A stretch of DNA of 64,000 bases from Sthenelais limicola (GCA_942159475.1 OW804096.1:103204194-103268193), one strand, 5' to 3'. Positions 21,801-33,818 are shown, counted from the first letter of the stretch. Made by a program: numbers and translations. Notes: generated from the sequence alone by a model not told the origin.

Positions 21801-23440
21801 GTAATGTCTAGGTACCCTCAATATGCCAAGTCGACAAGGCTGAAATTTTGTGAAAATTAAGCCAGGAGGCATGTTTGACGTCTGAACATAAAAGATATTC
21901 AATGTATTTGGCTGTAAATAATTGGAGGTGCTCTAGGTAATGGTTTCTGTGGTTCATTCCAATATTATATGTCTTGTCTGATTATTCAAGATTTTATGAT
22001 GGTTCGAAAATGCAACATCAGTCAATTTTAACATGTTTTTTTATTCAGTTTTTCCGATTTTTCCACTACTTTTGCCGAATGGTTTCAAAGTATATTGTTT
22101 CCGGCTTAGATTTTTCCTGGAGAACTCTTTGGTCTCAAGAGGTCTCTCAATTTTTGTATCTGTACTCGCAAAACTCATGAAGTTATCAGCATGTGAAAAT
22201 CGTTCCCCAGGCAATGAAAAAGCCTACTTTAAAATGATGTAATATTTTCAAACTTTGAGTGTTCATTAAAATTCGAAGAATGATCCGATTTGAAAAAGGA
22301 AAACAGTTCTGTTATTGTCTTGATTTTCTCCTTTAAGTAAACTCAGTTTAAAGCTATTTGGAGATGTTTGATTTTGTTATGCGTGATACCTAATGTGACA
22401 TCATAAGCATACATTTTATATAGGAAGAATATGACAGCAACATTATTTGTGAATCTTGCGCATTTTTAACTCCTGTTTTATTAAGGAAAGCAGGAAACAA
22501 TACATAACCATGCACATTTCTCTAGGTTTACCTTATTTCTTTCTTTCTCTACATGGTTCAAACTTTACATAAATGGCCTGCCCTAACCCCTAGCTTAGAG
22601 CTAATGCTACTACCCCACCATTCGTTCTCCATCCAATTAATACCATTAGTTATCCAACCTGGGAAAGTCCCCACTAATCCTTAAACCCCTGAACAAACAA
22701 ACCATATATGGCAGGGCGGATATACAAGCAACAGCCATCCACTATATACAAGGCCTAGAACAAAGGATTTGTGGCTTTTGGCGGGAATTATTGGCGTGGA
22801 TACTAGTATCAGATGCCATCTTGCAGTCACACAGGGTAGCTGTCTATATGTTAAGAGGATATTCACCCTCACCCTCAGTCCAGCCTAAGACTTCAACAAG
22901 ACTGCACATACTCCCATGGCAGGACGACCTTCCTTTCACTTACTAAGAGTTGAGAATACGCCCATGGCTTAGGAGGATGAGACTGAAGAGACTAGTGGAG
23001 GAAGACCCCAGATACCCCAGAGATGACCATGCACTCGCCTACATGTCATTTAGACAGAATTGAGTACTAGTATTTATTTTCTTTGTTATCCAATTCTTGC
23101 ATGTTTGTGATATGTTACAGGAAAATAAGTCAAATTCCATCCGAGGTTATCCTAATGAGTATGTCTAAGGACCATCAAGAAGAAGAAGAAATATAGCTCA
23201 TCATTTATTACCTTGATTATAAAAGTAAATATTATAAAATGTTGCCTACTGATTATGTATATTTCATTTTATATTTTCTCATTTCAGATACCACGCTGAT
23301 ATGTGCTTGCACCACACATAAATTAAAAGACCAAAATGAGGAGAGAACTGATGAAACAATAAAGATGAATAAAAATATTCAATATAGATAAATTAATAAA
23401 TGATGTACCCATGTGTGACCCCATGCCCAAACAAATAATA
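21801..23440. other. no recognisable gene
   Basis: Plus-strand frames at 21974-22242 are AT-rich and lack family signatures. The block 22500-23060 has fewer A/T bases and several near-open stretches but no domain is recognised. Confidence 0.3.
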
Positions 23441-23710
23441 TAAGCATTTTAGGTGCAACAAAAACGCATATATATATGCCATATAAATCCGCCCAATTTC
23501 CGCAATAAATGAGCATTATATATGCAAACATTACGCGCATATAAATGGGGTCAAAATTCAGAATAATTGCGCATTATGTATGCAAAAAGTGTGCGCAATT
23601 TCTCCGTTTTTCCACCGCAATTAAAATTGCGCAAAAAATGTAAACTCTTAACTCAGAAGTATTGCGCATTCAGTTGCGCCCATATTTTTGCGCATATATT
23701 GCGCACCAAT
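23440..23710. repeat. TGCGCA-rich segment
   Basis: Dense TGCGCA, GCGCAT and ATGCGC-like words (about 23465-23705), most within 'TTGCGCA' or 'GCGCATAT' contexts. Similar words occur at 21395-21560 and at the 42-bp repeats near 14.7 and 15.1 kb. Confidence 0.5.
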
Positions 23711-25128
23711 GCCCGTCGGGTTGTATCAGAACAGCTAGGATACTGTCATCTGCAGAGCAGCTGCAGGTCTTCCTGACAACCCATAAAGTCAAAAGAATGT
23801 AAAAGAGAATGAATACAATAAGTACAATAGGTATTGCACGGAATATAAAAATACAATAAGCGAGTTCGGATTTCCGCGCGCACGGCTCCTGGATAAACAA
23901 CCCCTGTGGGTGCGGCACTCACTATAGCAGAGTACTGTTCACACATATGTATATAGCCGTCGGGAGAGGTGTCTTAAACCATTTTCTCCCGATCATCCAT
24001 TCTGGCAACAAAAATATCTTGTAGTTCTGACATTTTAAGGGAAAAAAACATTTGCTAATAAACATTTTGCTATTAATAAATAAACCCAGGGTTGCAAGTT
24101 TCCTTGAATTCCATTCTCTAGATCTTCCAACGTGTAGCCCACTGTAAACTTGAGATATAGTCATTTGACTAGAACTCAAATTCTACACTACATCTAATGT
24201 CTGCTGCTGATTACTCTGAACAAAAAAACATTAAGAAAAGTATTCTTCTTCCCTTTAGCATGGCTTTTGGTATTTAGTGGTCTTAATTCAAGGTTCTTTG
24301 TTGTAAAAGCAACATCACAAACCATATTATAGACAATCCCCCACCCCACCCCTACCACACACACACACACGCACATATTGAAAAACACAAAAGTATATAA
24401 TATATATTGTCACACACACTTTGTATGGTTTCTCTTAATAGTCTATCTACCCTATCTATATATTTATCTTTCTATACTGTATACACCCCTTGATCTTGAC
24501 TGACCGATAACTTTTGAAAAATTGAAAATGTCTTGAATGTATTATTAGCTAGACTTAATTTACATGTTAGTTAGTTGATAAACTAAAGATTAGTTTATGA
24601 ATTGATATGCCCATGTAACCACATAGCAATAGACCTTTAGCAGACCAATAGCCTCCAATACTAGGGTTTTGCGGAATCTTAGTGCAATCAACATTCCCTG
24701 TAGTCAAGGAACGTACTGAAAGACCTGGAATTATTTTCAGATGTATGGGACGTATTTGTTGGCCACACTTAGGTATGAATTTTGAATTGAATTGAATGTA
24801 TACACCCCTATTGTTGCAAACGATAGCAATTAAAAAATATGCAGAGGATATTGAGTAAATTAATCCCAACCCATATTCACAGATATAATCTGGTGACCTC
24901 TTGGCTAAGTACATAAACAGATATCCCTGGGATTACACCCAGAGTTGCTGCAAAAACATTACATCTAATGTAACTTTGGGCTTATCCCTGAATACAAGAT
25001 CCGCCATGAACTTGTCTTATAAACCTATGCAATATATCCATGATTTATGAAGTCGAAAAAGGGTGATTAAATACATGAAAAACAAGGTTTCATCTTCAAT
25101 GACGTCTGTTCTCATTCGTTTGTTGCAG
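23711..25128. other. no recognisable gene; CA microsatellite
   Basis: A CA-repeat lies near 24357-24375. Minus-strand frames (24914-24567, 24179-23922) have no recognisable domain. A TTGAA repeat occurs near 24785-24800. Confidence 0.3.
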
Positions 25129-25530
25129 ACCAACTACACCTCCTTGACAGGAAGGTGGATGAAGTGATGTCCAGAGCTTGGGCAGACAACACCAAACCTA
25201 CTTGCGCGTCACAGTGGTCAATATTCTTCAAATTCTGTGCAGATTATGGCCTGGACCCTCTGCCAGCCAATACCACTACTATTGCGAGATTCTTAGTTTT
25301 CAAGGCTCAAACATCTGCTTTCTCAACGGTGAACAATTACTTGTCTTCATTAGTCGTGTTACACAAGTGTTATGGGTATGACCATTCGTCCCGGGAGTCG
25401 TTCCTTATTAGGATGACCTTGGAAGGGTTGAGGAAAACCCTGGGCACTGTCGTGATCCAGAAGATACCTATTCTCCCTACTGATTTATTAAAGATTAAAG
25501 TTTGTGAGCTTCTCTGATGTGAAGCAGTCA
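25129..25530 (+). pseudogene. tyrosine recombinase, core-binding domain
   Basis: Open from a possible acceptor (TTTGTTGCAG|) at 25128. LDRKVDEVMSRAWADNTKP then CASQWSIFFKFCADYGLDP resemble the N-terminal core-binding (SAM-like) helices of tyrosine recombinases from Ngaro/DIRS- and Crypton-like elements. They are followed by TIARFLVF and VNNYLSSLVVLHKCYGYD. The frame ends near 25517 and is continued in another phase by the catalytic part. Confidence 0.7.
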
Positions 25531-25896
25531 TCTTCCTGGTGTGCTATAGTTGTGTGTTTCACTACTTTATTGCGGAAATTGAATGTTCTGCCAGAGTCAG
25601 TCTCGTCACTCTCTTCGCCAGACTGCCATGTTCTTCACAGATGTGACATCATAAGGAAGGCCGACCATCTTATCCTTAGGATTGGTTCGTCTAAGACCTT
25701 GAAATACCATGGATGGTTCTTAGATGTTCCTGTGCTCCCTCTGCGTGCCAATTACAGGATTTGTGCCTATACCTTCCTGTTGTCTCACCTTAGATCTTCA
25801 CCTGCTAAAGACTCTGACCCAGGGTTTATGTGTAATGGGTCTCCTCTCTTATATTCCCATGTGCTTTCTTTTCTTAAAGCCCAAACCGCTATTTAG
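25504..25896 (+). pseudogene. tyrosine recombinase, catalytic domain, first half
   Basis: CFTTLLRKLNVLPES carries the first catalytic arginine (CGG at 25573-25575). LILRIGSSKTLKYHGW matches the strand with the catalytic lysine. The frame runs into a stop where an 886-base insertion begins (25898). With the C-terminal piece at 26784 it forms one ancestral recombinase. No RT was found on either side, so a YR-only (Crypton-like) or a truncated Ngaro/DIRS element are both possible. Confidence 0.7.
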
Positions 25897-25897
25897 G

Positions 25898-26783
25898 AAA
25901 CTATAATTTTTTTTTGCAAATAGCAGAAACATTAAAGTCTTCAGAGTATTTGTGAAGCATTATAATGATCGACACCATTATTTACTACCAGAAACATAAG
26001 AAAAGAAAGTCAGTTTCTCTCTTACAAGGAGGCAGCCATATTGATGACCAACAGCGCCACTGGTGGTAATTTACGTTTATTGATGACGTCGCTGAACCAC
26101 TAGGTGTGACGGTCACTCTACTTGGCACATACATGTGAACAAACATTGAACTTACAAGTGCTTAGTTTAAAGCATTGGTATATACATAATTATATGATGT
26201 ATATACAGTGAGAATGTTTGGATATTCATATTAGTATATATATACAAATTACAAATATGCCTTAATTCACCCAAGAGACTCCTAATTTGTGCGTGCAAAT
26301 CTCTCCCTGCTACTCAGAAACTGGACGCCGTAAGCGTAATAATGGCAGCGACGGCGGCAATGTTTTGACACTTTCACTCCTCTCCCCTGCCTCACCCTAA
26401 CTCCCAGTAGCTTTAACACCTTCCCCAGCATTTGTTTATGGCATATTCAGGCTCAAATGCAACTCGTTGTGCAAAGCTCATCTTTTGTTTTTATAGAACA
26501 ATGGCTCAAATCAATTGAGAAAATATGTGACCACTCAAGCAAGGCAGAGGCATACATAATGCAGTATGCCTGTGCCTCGTTGTGAGTTGTGGTTCATATA
26601 CGTTATCAGAGGTCACATGACTTACAGCAATGGCGGCATTCATACAAGTTGTCTGCTATAATTAATTCCATGTAAAATAGCTCCTCACTTCTTTAATAGG
26701 TGAGAATTACACAAAATACATAGGTGAGGTTGTTGGGTACGATTTCCCCCGCCTAAAAAATGCATACATGATATCCTATGAAG
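25898..26783. mobile_element. 886-bp insertion inside the recombinase
   Basis: Flanked by TTTAGG on both sides (25892-25897 and 26784-26789), consistent with a 6-base target duplication. Starts AAACTATAATTTTTTTTT. It has no convincing frame or clear terminal inverted repeat. It splits the catalytic domain between the lysine strand and the H-x-x-R box. Confidence 0.55.
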
Positions 26784-27027
26784 TTTAGGCTTTAAGCATT
26801 TAGCTGAAAAAGTGGGAATCAGTGAAGAATCTGTTGGTCTTCATTCCTTGAGACGAGGTGGAGCTCAACACTTACATGAGATGGGCGTCCCTCTGTCTGA
26901 TATCCAATGCATGGGCGACTGGGCTAGCTTATCCATGCTCATGTATCTGGCTACGCCTCATGATAAGAAACTGATGATCTCAAAAGCCTCTTCTGATACT
27001 CTTTCTTCGCTCAAGACTTTTGTGTGA
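26784..27027 (+). pseudogene. tyrosine recombinase, catalytic domain, second half
   Basis: After LGFKHLAEKVGI comes LHSLRRGGAQHLHEMGVPL, the H-x-x-R box (His codon 26841-26843). MGDWASLSMLMYLATP follows with the nucleophile tyrosine (codon 26944-26946). The stop is at 27025-27027, followed by an A-rich stretch. All catalytic residues expected in this half are present; the gene is disrupted only upstream. Confidence 0.75.
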
Positions 27028-27119
27028 TTGCCTGTTGGCTTAAAAAAAAATAAAAAAAAAAATTAATAGTTATGTTTCTCATTTGCTTGATCAACTTGAA
27101 CTGAACTGAACTGGATCTT

Positions 27120-27184
27120 GGTGGTGTAAGCCATTGTTGACAGCATCTCCTTGCCTTACTTATTATTACTTGGTATTAGTTATG
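27120..27184. repeat. 65-bp direct repeat, copy 1
   Basis: Begins GGTGGTGTAAGCCATNGT and is repeated at 28002-28066 with a few mismatches. It lies about 90 bases after the recombinase stop. Confidence 0.85.
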
Positions 27185-27229
27185 ATGACGTATATGGTTA
27201 TATAGGTCTATAACTGGACCGGTGTCATG

Positions 27230-27310
27230 AAGAAAAGTGACCCCCATCGAAAAGTGACCCATGGGTCTATTTTCGGCAATCGAAAAGTGACCCACCCCAT
27301 CGAAAATCGA
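27230..27310. repeat. CGAAAAGTGACCC cluster, left arm
   Basis: Repeated words GAAAAGTGACCC and 'GAAAATCGACCC' in one orientation. The inverse cluster lies at 27760-27885, so the two can pair across about 450 bases. Confidence 0.75.
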
Positions 27311-27759
27311 CCCCCTCTTCTTTTCTAACTTAATGTTCTGAAATAATATATTACGATGCCTGATATTGTATGTAGGTGTGTGGGTGGGTGTTGGTACAAG
27401 TATGTGTGCGGGTGTGGACGTAGTTTTGCCTAGATAATGGCAGCTTATATACATAAATATATATGATACCATATACATCATGTATTAGTAAAACTGGTAT
27501 GATTTAATGATACCATACAAGTAGGGAGTCAATTTTCGATGGTATGTATACACGCTATATGATACCATATGTAGACATCATGTATGACAGGACCATGCGC
27601 GAAAATGTACCAGGTGAATAGGTGTAACATTTAGCGTGACAATATTCGGGAGCTAAAACACATTCCATGTTGTTATATTAGCTCCATGTAGCTTCATAAT
27701 TGCTGATAAATGAACGCTCAATATGGTGTAAAAGTTATGTCTATATATCTCTACATAAA

Positions 27760-27885
27760 AGGGTGGGTCATTTTTCGATGGGGTGGGTCACTTTTCGATT
27801 GCCGAAAAGTGACCCATGGGTCGATTTTCGACGTCCAAAATCGACCCACGGGTCACTTTTCGATGGGGTCACTTTTCGATATCAT
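27760..27885. repeat. GGGTCACTTTTCG cluster, right arm
   Basis: GGGTCACTTTTCGAT and GGGTCGATTTTCGA in tandem, with a local palindrome around 27800-27820 (CTTTTCG...CGAAAAG). It mirrors the left cluster. Confidence 0.75.
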
Positions 27886-28001
27886 ACCTGTCGGAATTCC
27901 CCACGTGACCCCAACCTAGCTTGGTCACGGGATTCTACGCTGCCGCCACATTTGAACTCCCCGCTCGTCATGCTAGTCGACAGGGATCTTATTTAATAAA
28001 G

Positions 28002-28066
28002 GGTGGTGTAAGCCATCGTAGACAGCATATCCTTGCCTTACTTATTATTACTCGGTATTAGTTATA
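28002..28066. repeat. 65-bp direct repeat, copy 2
   Basis: Second copy of 27120-27184. Together they bracket about 820 bases that contain the two opposed GTGACCC clusters. Confidence 0.85.
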
Positions 28067-29773
28067 ATCCCTTCAAAATAATGAGATCTCTTCTAATTTA
28101 AACTACCATTCAAACCTCTTATGTATGACTGCAACAGGAGTACAGAAACAAGCATTAAAAGTAAGCTGTTTTTTTAAAAAAAATCCGCGGCAAAACCCAC
28201 GGCAATGTGCGGCCATACTCCCACTACCATTCTGCCTACCTGGTCGCGCGTTCACAACTACATTGTCTGCAGTTCTATATAATAGTAAAGCTTAATTAGG
28301 GTTACATCGCCGACGCGCGACTCGGCCGCGGGAACGTTTTGATGCCAAATATGATTTGCGCACACCGGGTTAGAGATAATGACGTGGGATTGTAGATGTT
28401 TACTAATAGAAGGCACTACTTAAATTGAATTACATCCTAATGGAAGACACCGAAGGAAGGTATATTAATAGAAGACAACGCTTGTATTTTTTTTAAAGAA
28501 CTTTTATTTGCGAACAATTTAGGGCTGTCCCAATATTGTCATGTACACAAAATCAAAGCAACAGTATGTATTATTATATATATATATAAGGTAATAAACA
28601 TAGTACAGGCCCGTTCGTCTCATTTAGACGGTGTTACGTATTATACAATGTATATAATAGTGAACATAACCGTTCATAGTCAGACACAATTCCGACTCAC
28701 TGTGCTCTTTTTCTGTGTTTTGTTTTTTTGCGTTCAAAATTAAAACATTAGAAATACACACACGATCGTAAAAACAACAATTTCCATACAATTTGTTTTC
28801 ATCAAGGCATTTTTTAATGCACATCGAACTTTCGATAATCATCTTCACATATACATTCCTTCAATTCGTATTCATTTCGCTATAGCATTTAGCTATATAA
28901 GCATATACACTCTAAGAAATCAGCTGAAAATGCATCTGGACCGATCGGCGTCAAACTGGCATATTCATATGCCTCAAGCATTTACCGAAGATATGTGCCA
29001 CGCCCCCTTACTTATCAACAATAACAGTAGAGAACCCGATGGTCCGCCGATCCGCCGAAAATCATATTTCCCGACTTCCAAGCCACTAAAACAATGTCCC
29101 CATGCCTAGAGAAATAATATAGACTGCGATTACCTCCAATATATCAAGGTCTTTCTGGTATCACAACCGAGTAATCACCGATTCCCCGACCCCTATATGC
29201 TTAAGCATGAACGGACATTTTACCCTGCGTAGATCTACGGCCACATGGCACCTTCGGTATAGAGAACACTCGGCATCGCATCTTCGGTAATACTCGGGGA
29301 AAAAAATCAACCAATCACAGGGCGCGTTACATTAACCTTGAGCTAGGCTCTCAGCCAATGGGATCACCCCTTCCAAACGTTACTCGGCACGCCATGTTGA
29401 CGGCCCCATAGGCCGGCAATATGGCTGTTTTCGGCGGTGGGCGGGTTACGGTGTTGGCGAAGCCTTTTTAAATAGCATAAAGTTTCAATATCCGCCAAAC
29501 ACTATAATATCTTAGTTAATTTAAGAGTTCTTTGTTGTGACGATAGTGGACCCTGGTGCCAGTCACCCTCCTGGATCCTGTTGGTTCCCCGTACGAACTG
29601 TAGTTTACATGGATTCAGCATGCCTACATGGATTCCCTGTAATAGCTTGTAATCCCAAGCTGATTTTACACTGTTCCCGCGCACTGTTCCCACTGTTCAG
29701 TCAAGCATGCAGTGGCTATTGTTTCAGCAAAGCGGTGCATGCACCAGTGATTTCTAGGTCAGCCCAACATTAG
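28067..29773. other. no gene; CpG-richer block
   Basis: CpG becomes more frequent between about 28290 and 29460 than in the surroundings, for example around 28310 and 29400-29460. This could be the promoter region of the small gene model that follows. No RNA gene and no convincing frame are seen. Confidence 0.3.
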
Positions 29774-30893
29774 CCTCATTCTGGTGTAGGCCTAGGTTTG
29801 AAAACGAACGACTACCTGAGAGCAGTGAGGGAGGACAATACAACTCACAGGACGGATTGTTTATGCACAGGTCCATTTGAGGAATATGGCATTGGCAATA
29901 TTTTCAGGTAAGTAATATATGTTTTGTATTCTATTGTACGCCGATAGGAATTAAATATTAGCACCACTTTCATGGGAATTGACCATTGAGTAAGTTAAAG
30001 AAAATAAGGGAAATGCTAGTGCTGTGCCACCTACGGTTAACATGGCCTATTACACCTTTCCACCCGACGTTAGGTGTGGCTGGTATGTGGCAATATGCAT
30101 ATGAAACAGCTCAGTTGAGATAGTCAACTATGCTAGGTATATATGTGAGCACGCCAATAGTCACAGCACACAACATTCACGATTCAGTTTTCAGTCAGAC
30201 TATATGGGCACTTCTCATGAAACGTCGACAACGGCCATATTTTGATACAACTCGTCTACCGTGCCGTCGCCGCATCTGTAGGGGCGGCAAATGACGATAG
30301 GAAGAAGCGAAAAAATGGGTCTTGAAGCTCTCTTCACGGCCTTTCGAACCGCACCAGGGCAGATGGGATCGACCCAGTAGCCACGATTCTACGTCTGTAT
30401 TTGTATAGGGCTGGGGTGGGCGAAAAGGTGTCGGGACGATCGGGACAAAAACCAAACGGGACAAAAATCGCCAGGTCGATTGGGACAATACCTTACTATA
30501 CACATATCGAAATCCATACCAAAGTACATGCCATAGTGTATACCTACCGAAATCCATACCATGCCTTGTATGTAGTATACATACCATATAAATATATGTT
30601 TTGTATTCTATTGTACTTTGTGACCTTAGATATCTCAGTTTTGGCTCTCCCAATGAAGCCCTACCCCCATAAATTCGCCGTATGATTAAAAATACTTCCT
30701 GATTAAGGAATCTAACAAATTCCTGAATTTATTATCAAGGTTCTTTTGGAATTATAGCATACCTCACTTATGAATATACTTGCATTGAAATGTAACATCT
30801 GTTGATGCATTGCACCAAATATAGCTGTATTTTATTCTTTACAGAAGCCGGTATGAAGAAGTACACCAACAAGTAAATGATGAACCAAATTGA
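29774..30893 (+). CDS. small two-exon gene model, unrecognised product
   Basis: Exon 1 is open from 29774 to 29907 and ends CAG|GTAAGTAAT; it includes KTNDYLRAVREDNTTH and CTGPFEEYGIGNIF. Exon 2 starts at 30845 after TTCTTTACAG|. The phases fit (2 then 1), giving RYEEVHQQVNDEPN and a TGA at 30891-30893. AATAAA follows at 30918-30923. No ATG is evident in exon 1 and a stop (TAG at 29771-29773) sits just before it, so a further 5' exon is needed if the model is right. The last exon region is shared with 18548-18680. Confidence 0.4.
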
Positions 30894-31194
30894 TGAAATG
30901 ATGATTTTCTGTGGGTAAATAAAAGACTGGGAGTGTGGGGATTTATCACAAAGATCTTCTGAGACGTTTTTTTATATCTTATAATAAAGATCTTTGCGAA
31001 TAGATGTGCATTCTGAGACGTTTTTTATGTTAATATCTATTTTTGAAAGCTAATCATTTCATGAGAGATAAATATGGCACTTTTGGATCACCTTTCTAAC
31101 ACTTTATTATAATTATTTTATATGCCTGTATCACTTTATTATAATTATATTATATGCCTGCATCCCCGAACAAGAATATATATATATAGTGAGG

Positions 31195-31320
31195 ATACAA
31201 GGGTTTTACATGGGTCTACTGTAATTTCGAGCAGGGTTTTACATGGATTTGTTGTAATTTCGAGCAGGGTTTTACATGGATTTACTGTAATTTCGAGCAG
31301 GGTTTTACATGGATTGTGAG
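31195..31320. repeat. 33-bp minisatellite
   Basis: About 3.6 copies of a 33-base unit containing AGGGTTTTACATGGATT and GTAATTTCGAGC. Its length is a multiple of three, so it gives open frames on both strands that should not be read as genes. Confidence 0.85.
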
Positions 31321-32879
31321 TATGTTTTTTACACGGGGTTAACTGATAATTACGTGGGAACAGGACAATAAAATTACATGGGATTAATGTAATTTTACAT
31401 GAAAATGTAATTTTACATGGAAAAACCGTCATCCAAAAACGCAGTGGAATCCGTGTAATTTTACACGGATTTGACTGAATGACCGCTTACAGTGTATGCG
31501 GAGTACATAAAACTTTAAAATGGTCTTCTTTTAGAGTAAAATTAAAACCCAATATTAACTAAACGAACTAGATACCCCTCGTCCTTCCGGCCTTCAGTCG
31601 TTGCTTTTAATATAAAATAATAAAAAAATAATAATAAAAAATATGACTATGTACTCTGATGATTACTAAAAACAATGTAGCGTGTGATAACAAGTTACAC
31701 CTATATGAGGCAGAACTAGTACTAAGCGCTGGAATAATTCCACTCGCTATACTCTCGCTGATCTGTATTCATGGCGATTTTTGACATGGCCTCTCCTGTA
31801 TCTAGGAGAGAATGTGAGGTTATGCCTTGTGTAATGACCACTACCTGCATACTTCATCTAAAACAGTTTTCTTTTTCTTCAATCGAAGGTTTCGGACGGC
31901 GTGAGAAATATCCAACTCATATGTGCATTATATTGGAACTATCCAAATAGAACAAATTAAAATGTCTCATACTAGCTTATAGTGGAGAGATTATTAATAA
32001 TTAATAATCTCCTCTCATTAAGCACAAGTAGCTTTGAGTCCAGTTAACACCATCTGAAAATATAACTTCCACCAAATTTACTTTTACCTCTTAGGGACGA
32101 CTGGTGGTGTGAGAAGGACTGACTAAAACAACCAACGAATACAAGAACTCCTGTGTGTGTATGGCCATACAGCTCGACGTCATGTGTGATATAATTAACA
32201 TCAATCTCCAGTATTTACCCCAAAGTCAGTAATAAAAAAAATCATTTCAATTCATTATGTCTCTTGTCTCTTTAATGTAATCATAATGATACCTGACAAT
32301 CAAGATCTTTTCGGTGCAAGGGGTGTATAATGCCTATTGGATAATACGTTGGATGTTATCTCGGAGTGATCACAAATAATTAATTCAGACATATGTGCAA
32401 AGGAAATATTGCGTGATAAGCACTTTCCTTGAGAGCGTCTAGTCAAGCCAATATGATCTATGTAGACAGTATAAAGCTAGGATCTACCAATCCATCCCGC
32501 ATAGATTGTTGTTCAGAGTGAAAAGAATGGCCAAATGTGTGGCTGTAGGAGAATATCTTCCCACTAATTTATCCAGGAAAAGGCGAATTCTCATTGGCAC
32601 CCCTTTCTTAGGATCAATGCAGAAGGCTACTTGATTAAGGTAATGACATTGCTATAAGGACAAATGATGCTAGCCAGATTTATTTGATACCTGGAAGCGA
32701 TGGGGCGAGTTTACTATGCATTGCCTTCCATTTCCTCTAAGATTAACGTCCTAAGCAGTGGATTGTATGCAACCGGCTGCATTATTACCAAGACACTTAT
32801 GACCTTTCCTCTGGAGTACAACGTGGCCATGACATAATTATTACTTTTGCTGAAAACCCAATCATTGGTGCATAAACAA
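31321..32879. other. no gene seen
   Basis: AT-rich. Several 'GTAATTTTACATGG' words continue from the minisatellite to about 31460. Nothing else is recognised. Confidence 0.35.
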
Positions 32880-32963
32880 TGTTTTACACTAACTCTACAA
32901 GTAAGTTATTAATTAAAGCTATAGCTTTAATTAATAACTTACTTGTAGAGTTAGTGTAAAACA
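32880..32963. repeat. 84-bp perfect palindrome
   Basis: Exact spacer-free palindrome centred on AGCTATAGCT; outer ends read TGTTTTACACTAAC. It lies about 50 bases upstream of the second three-hairpin element. Confidence 0.95.
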
Positions 32964-33009
32964 AACAAGAAAATGTGGTGTATTATATCCTATCCATATC
33001 CCCCTTTAT

Positions 33010-33630
33010 TATACGCGCATTCTATATGAGACATGCTATAAGTGGGGTGCTATAAAAATATTCATATAGGACGCGTCCTATATGAAATGTAGTTGTCTAA
33101 AAATAGCTCTGTTTTTATGCTTCGCGGAGCTTTGGCTCTCCCCGGAGAATGTAAACAAATCCCCGCGATCGGTAATCCACCCGTGATTCTGGTACTATAA
33201 TTATAGAAATGCATCATAAAACCTACATCATTAAATAGAGCATTAAATTCTCTTTTGAATGATATAAATTGAATTAATGTAGCTCAAGGAATGGCCATGA
33301 TATGAACGTTTTAATTCAACAATGTCAGTAAGTAAATGTACTGCATGAGACACACAGACAGACTGACAGCTAGGGCACCTACTAATGGGACTCTCAGCGG
33401 GACAGTGGGGTTCTCTGTGACTTTTTTTAGATATTTTTCAGCAATATCTGATGATATATCATCAAATTTGTATGCACATATAATAAATATAGAATGGAAC
33501 TCGCCGGCAATAATCGAAAAATTTATAGGACTTGATTCGTCCACATAAGCACTCTGCCTACGGCATCGTGCTTATGTGGACGAATCTCGTCCTATAAATT
33601 TTCGATTATTGCCGGCTCGTCCCATTCTCT
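33010..33630. mobile_element. three-hairpin non-autonomous element, copy 2
   Basis: Second copy of 16320-16930. The MluI-centred palindrome is exact over 26 bases (33061-33086), while the middle hairpin is damaged (33117-33150). The terminal hairpin 33491-33628 is well kept, with a GCC-TAC-GGC miniature loop. Its end lies about 20 bases upstream of the putative first exon of the recombinase gene. Confidence 0.7.
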
Positions 33631-33651
33631 CTATATATTGATTTGATTATT

Positions 33652-33754
33652 ACGGAAGCCCACAATAGTCAGATTCCTAGTTCATCTAAGTCAATCTGTG
33701 ATGTACTCGACCGTGGGGAATTAGACCTTTATATCACCCCTTGGGGGAAACAGT
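33652..33754 (+). CDS. possible upstream exon of the Crypton-type gene
   Basis: An open stretch in one phase reading EAHNSQIPSSSKSICDVLD then LYITPWGKQ, ending ...AAACAG|TAACAT. With one more G the end would be the ideal donor CAG|GTAACA and would join in phase to the next exon. As written, a GT-AG splice shifts the frame. It may be a mutation, a sequencing error, or not an exon at all. Confidence 0.3.
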
Positions 33755-33818
33755 AACATACGGTAGCATTTACATTTATTTATATTTATTGCAATATTTT
33801 CTTTTTTAATAATTTCAG

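Noticed and set aside
22681..22872. Minus-strand frame as recombinase or RT remnant
   Set aside because: A weak resemblance was considered, but no catalytic box could be found.
25896..26790. Intron of the recombinase gene
   Set aside because: The borders lack GT-AG and instead show a 6-base duplication, so an insertion fits better.
30195..30653. 152-codon minus-strand frame
   Set aside because: Low-complexity composition, no domain, and it overlaps the intron of the plus-strand model.
31122..31432. Repeated 11-residue peptide frame on the minus strand
   Set aside because: The 33-base minisatellite has a length divisible by three, so the frame is open by chance.
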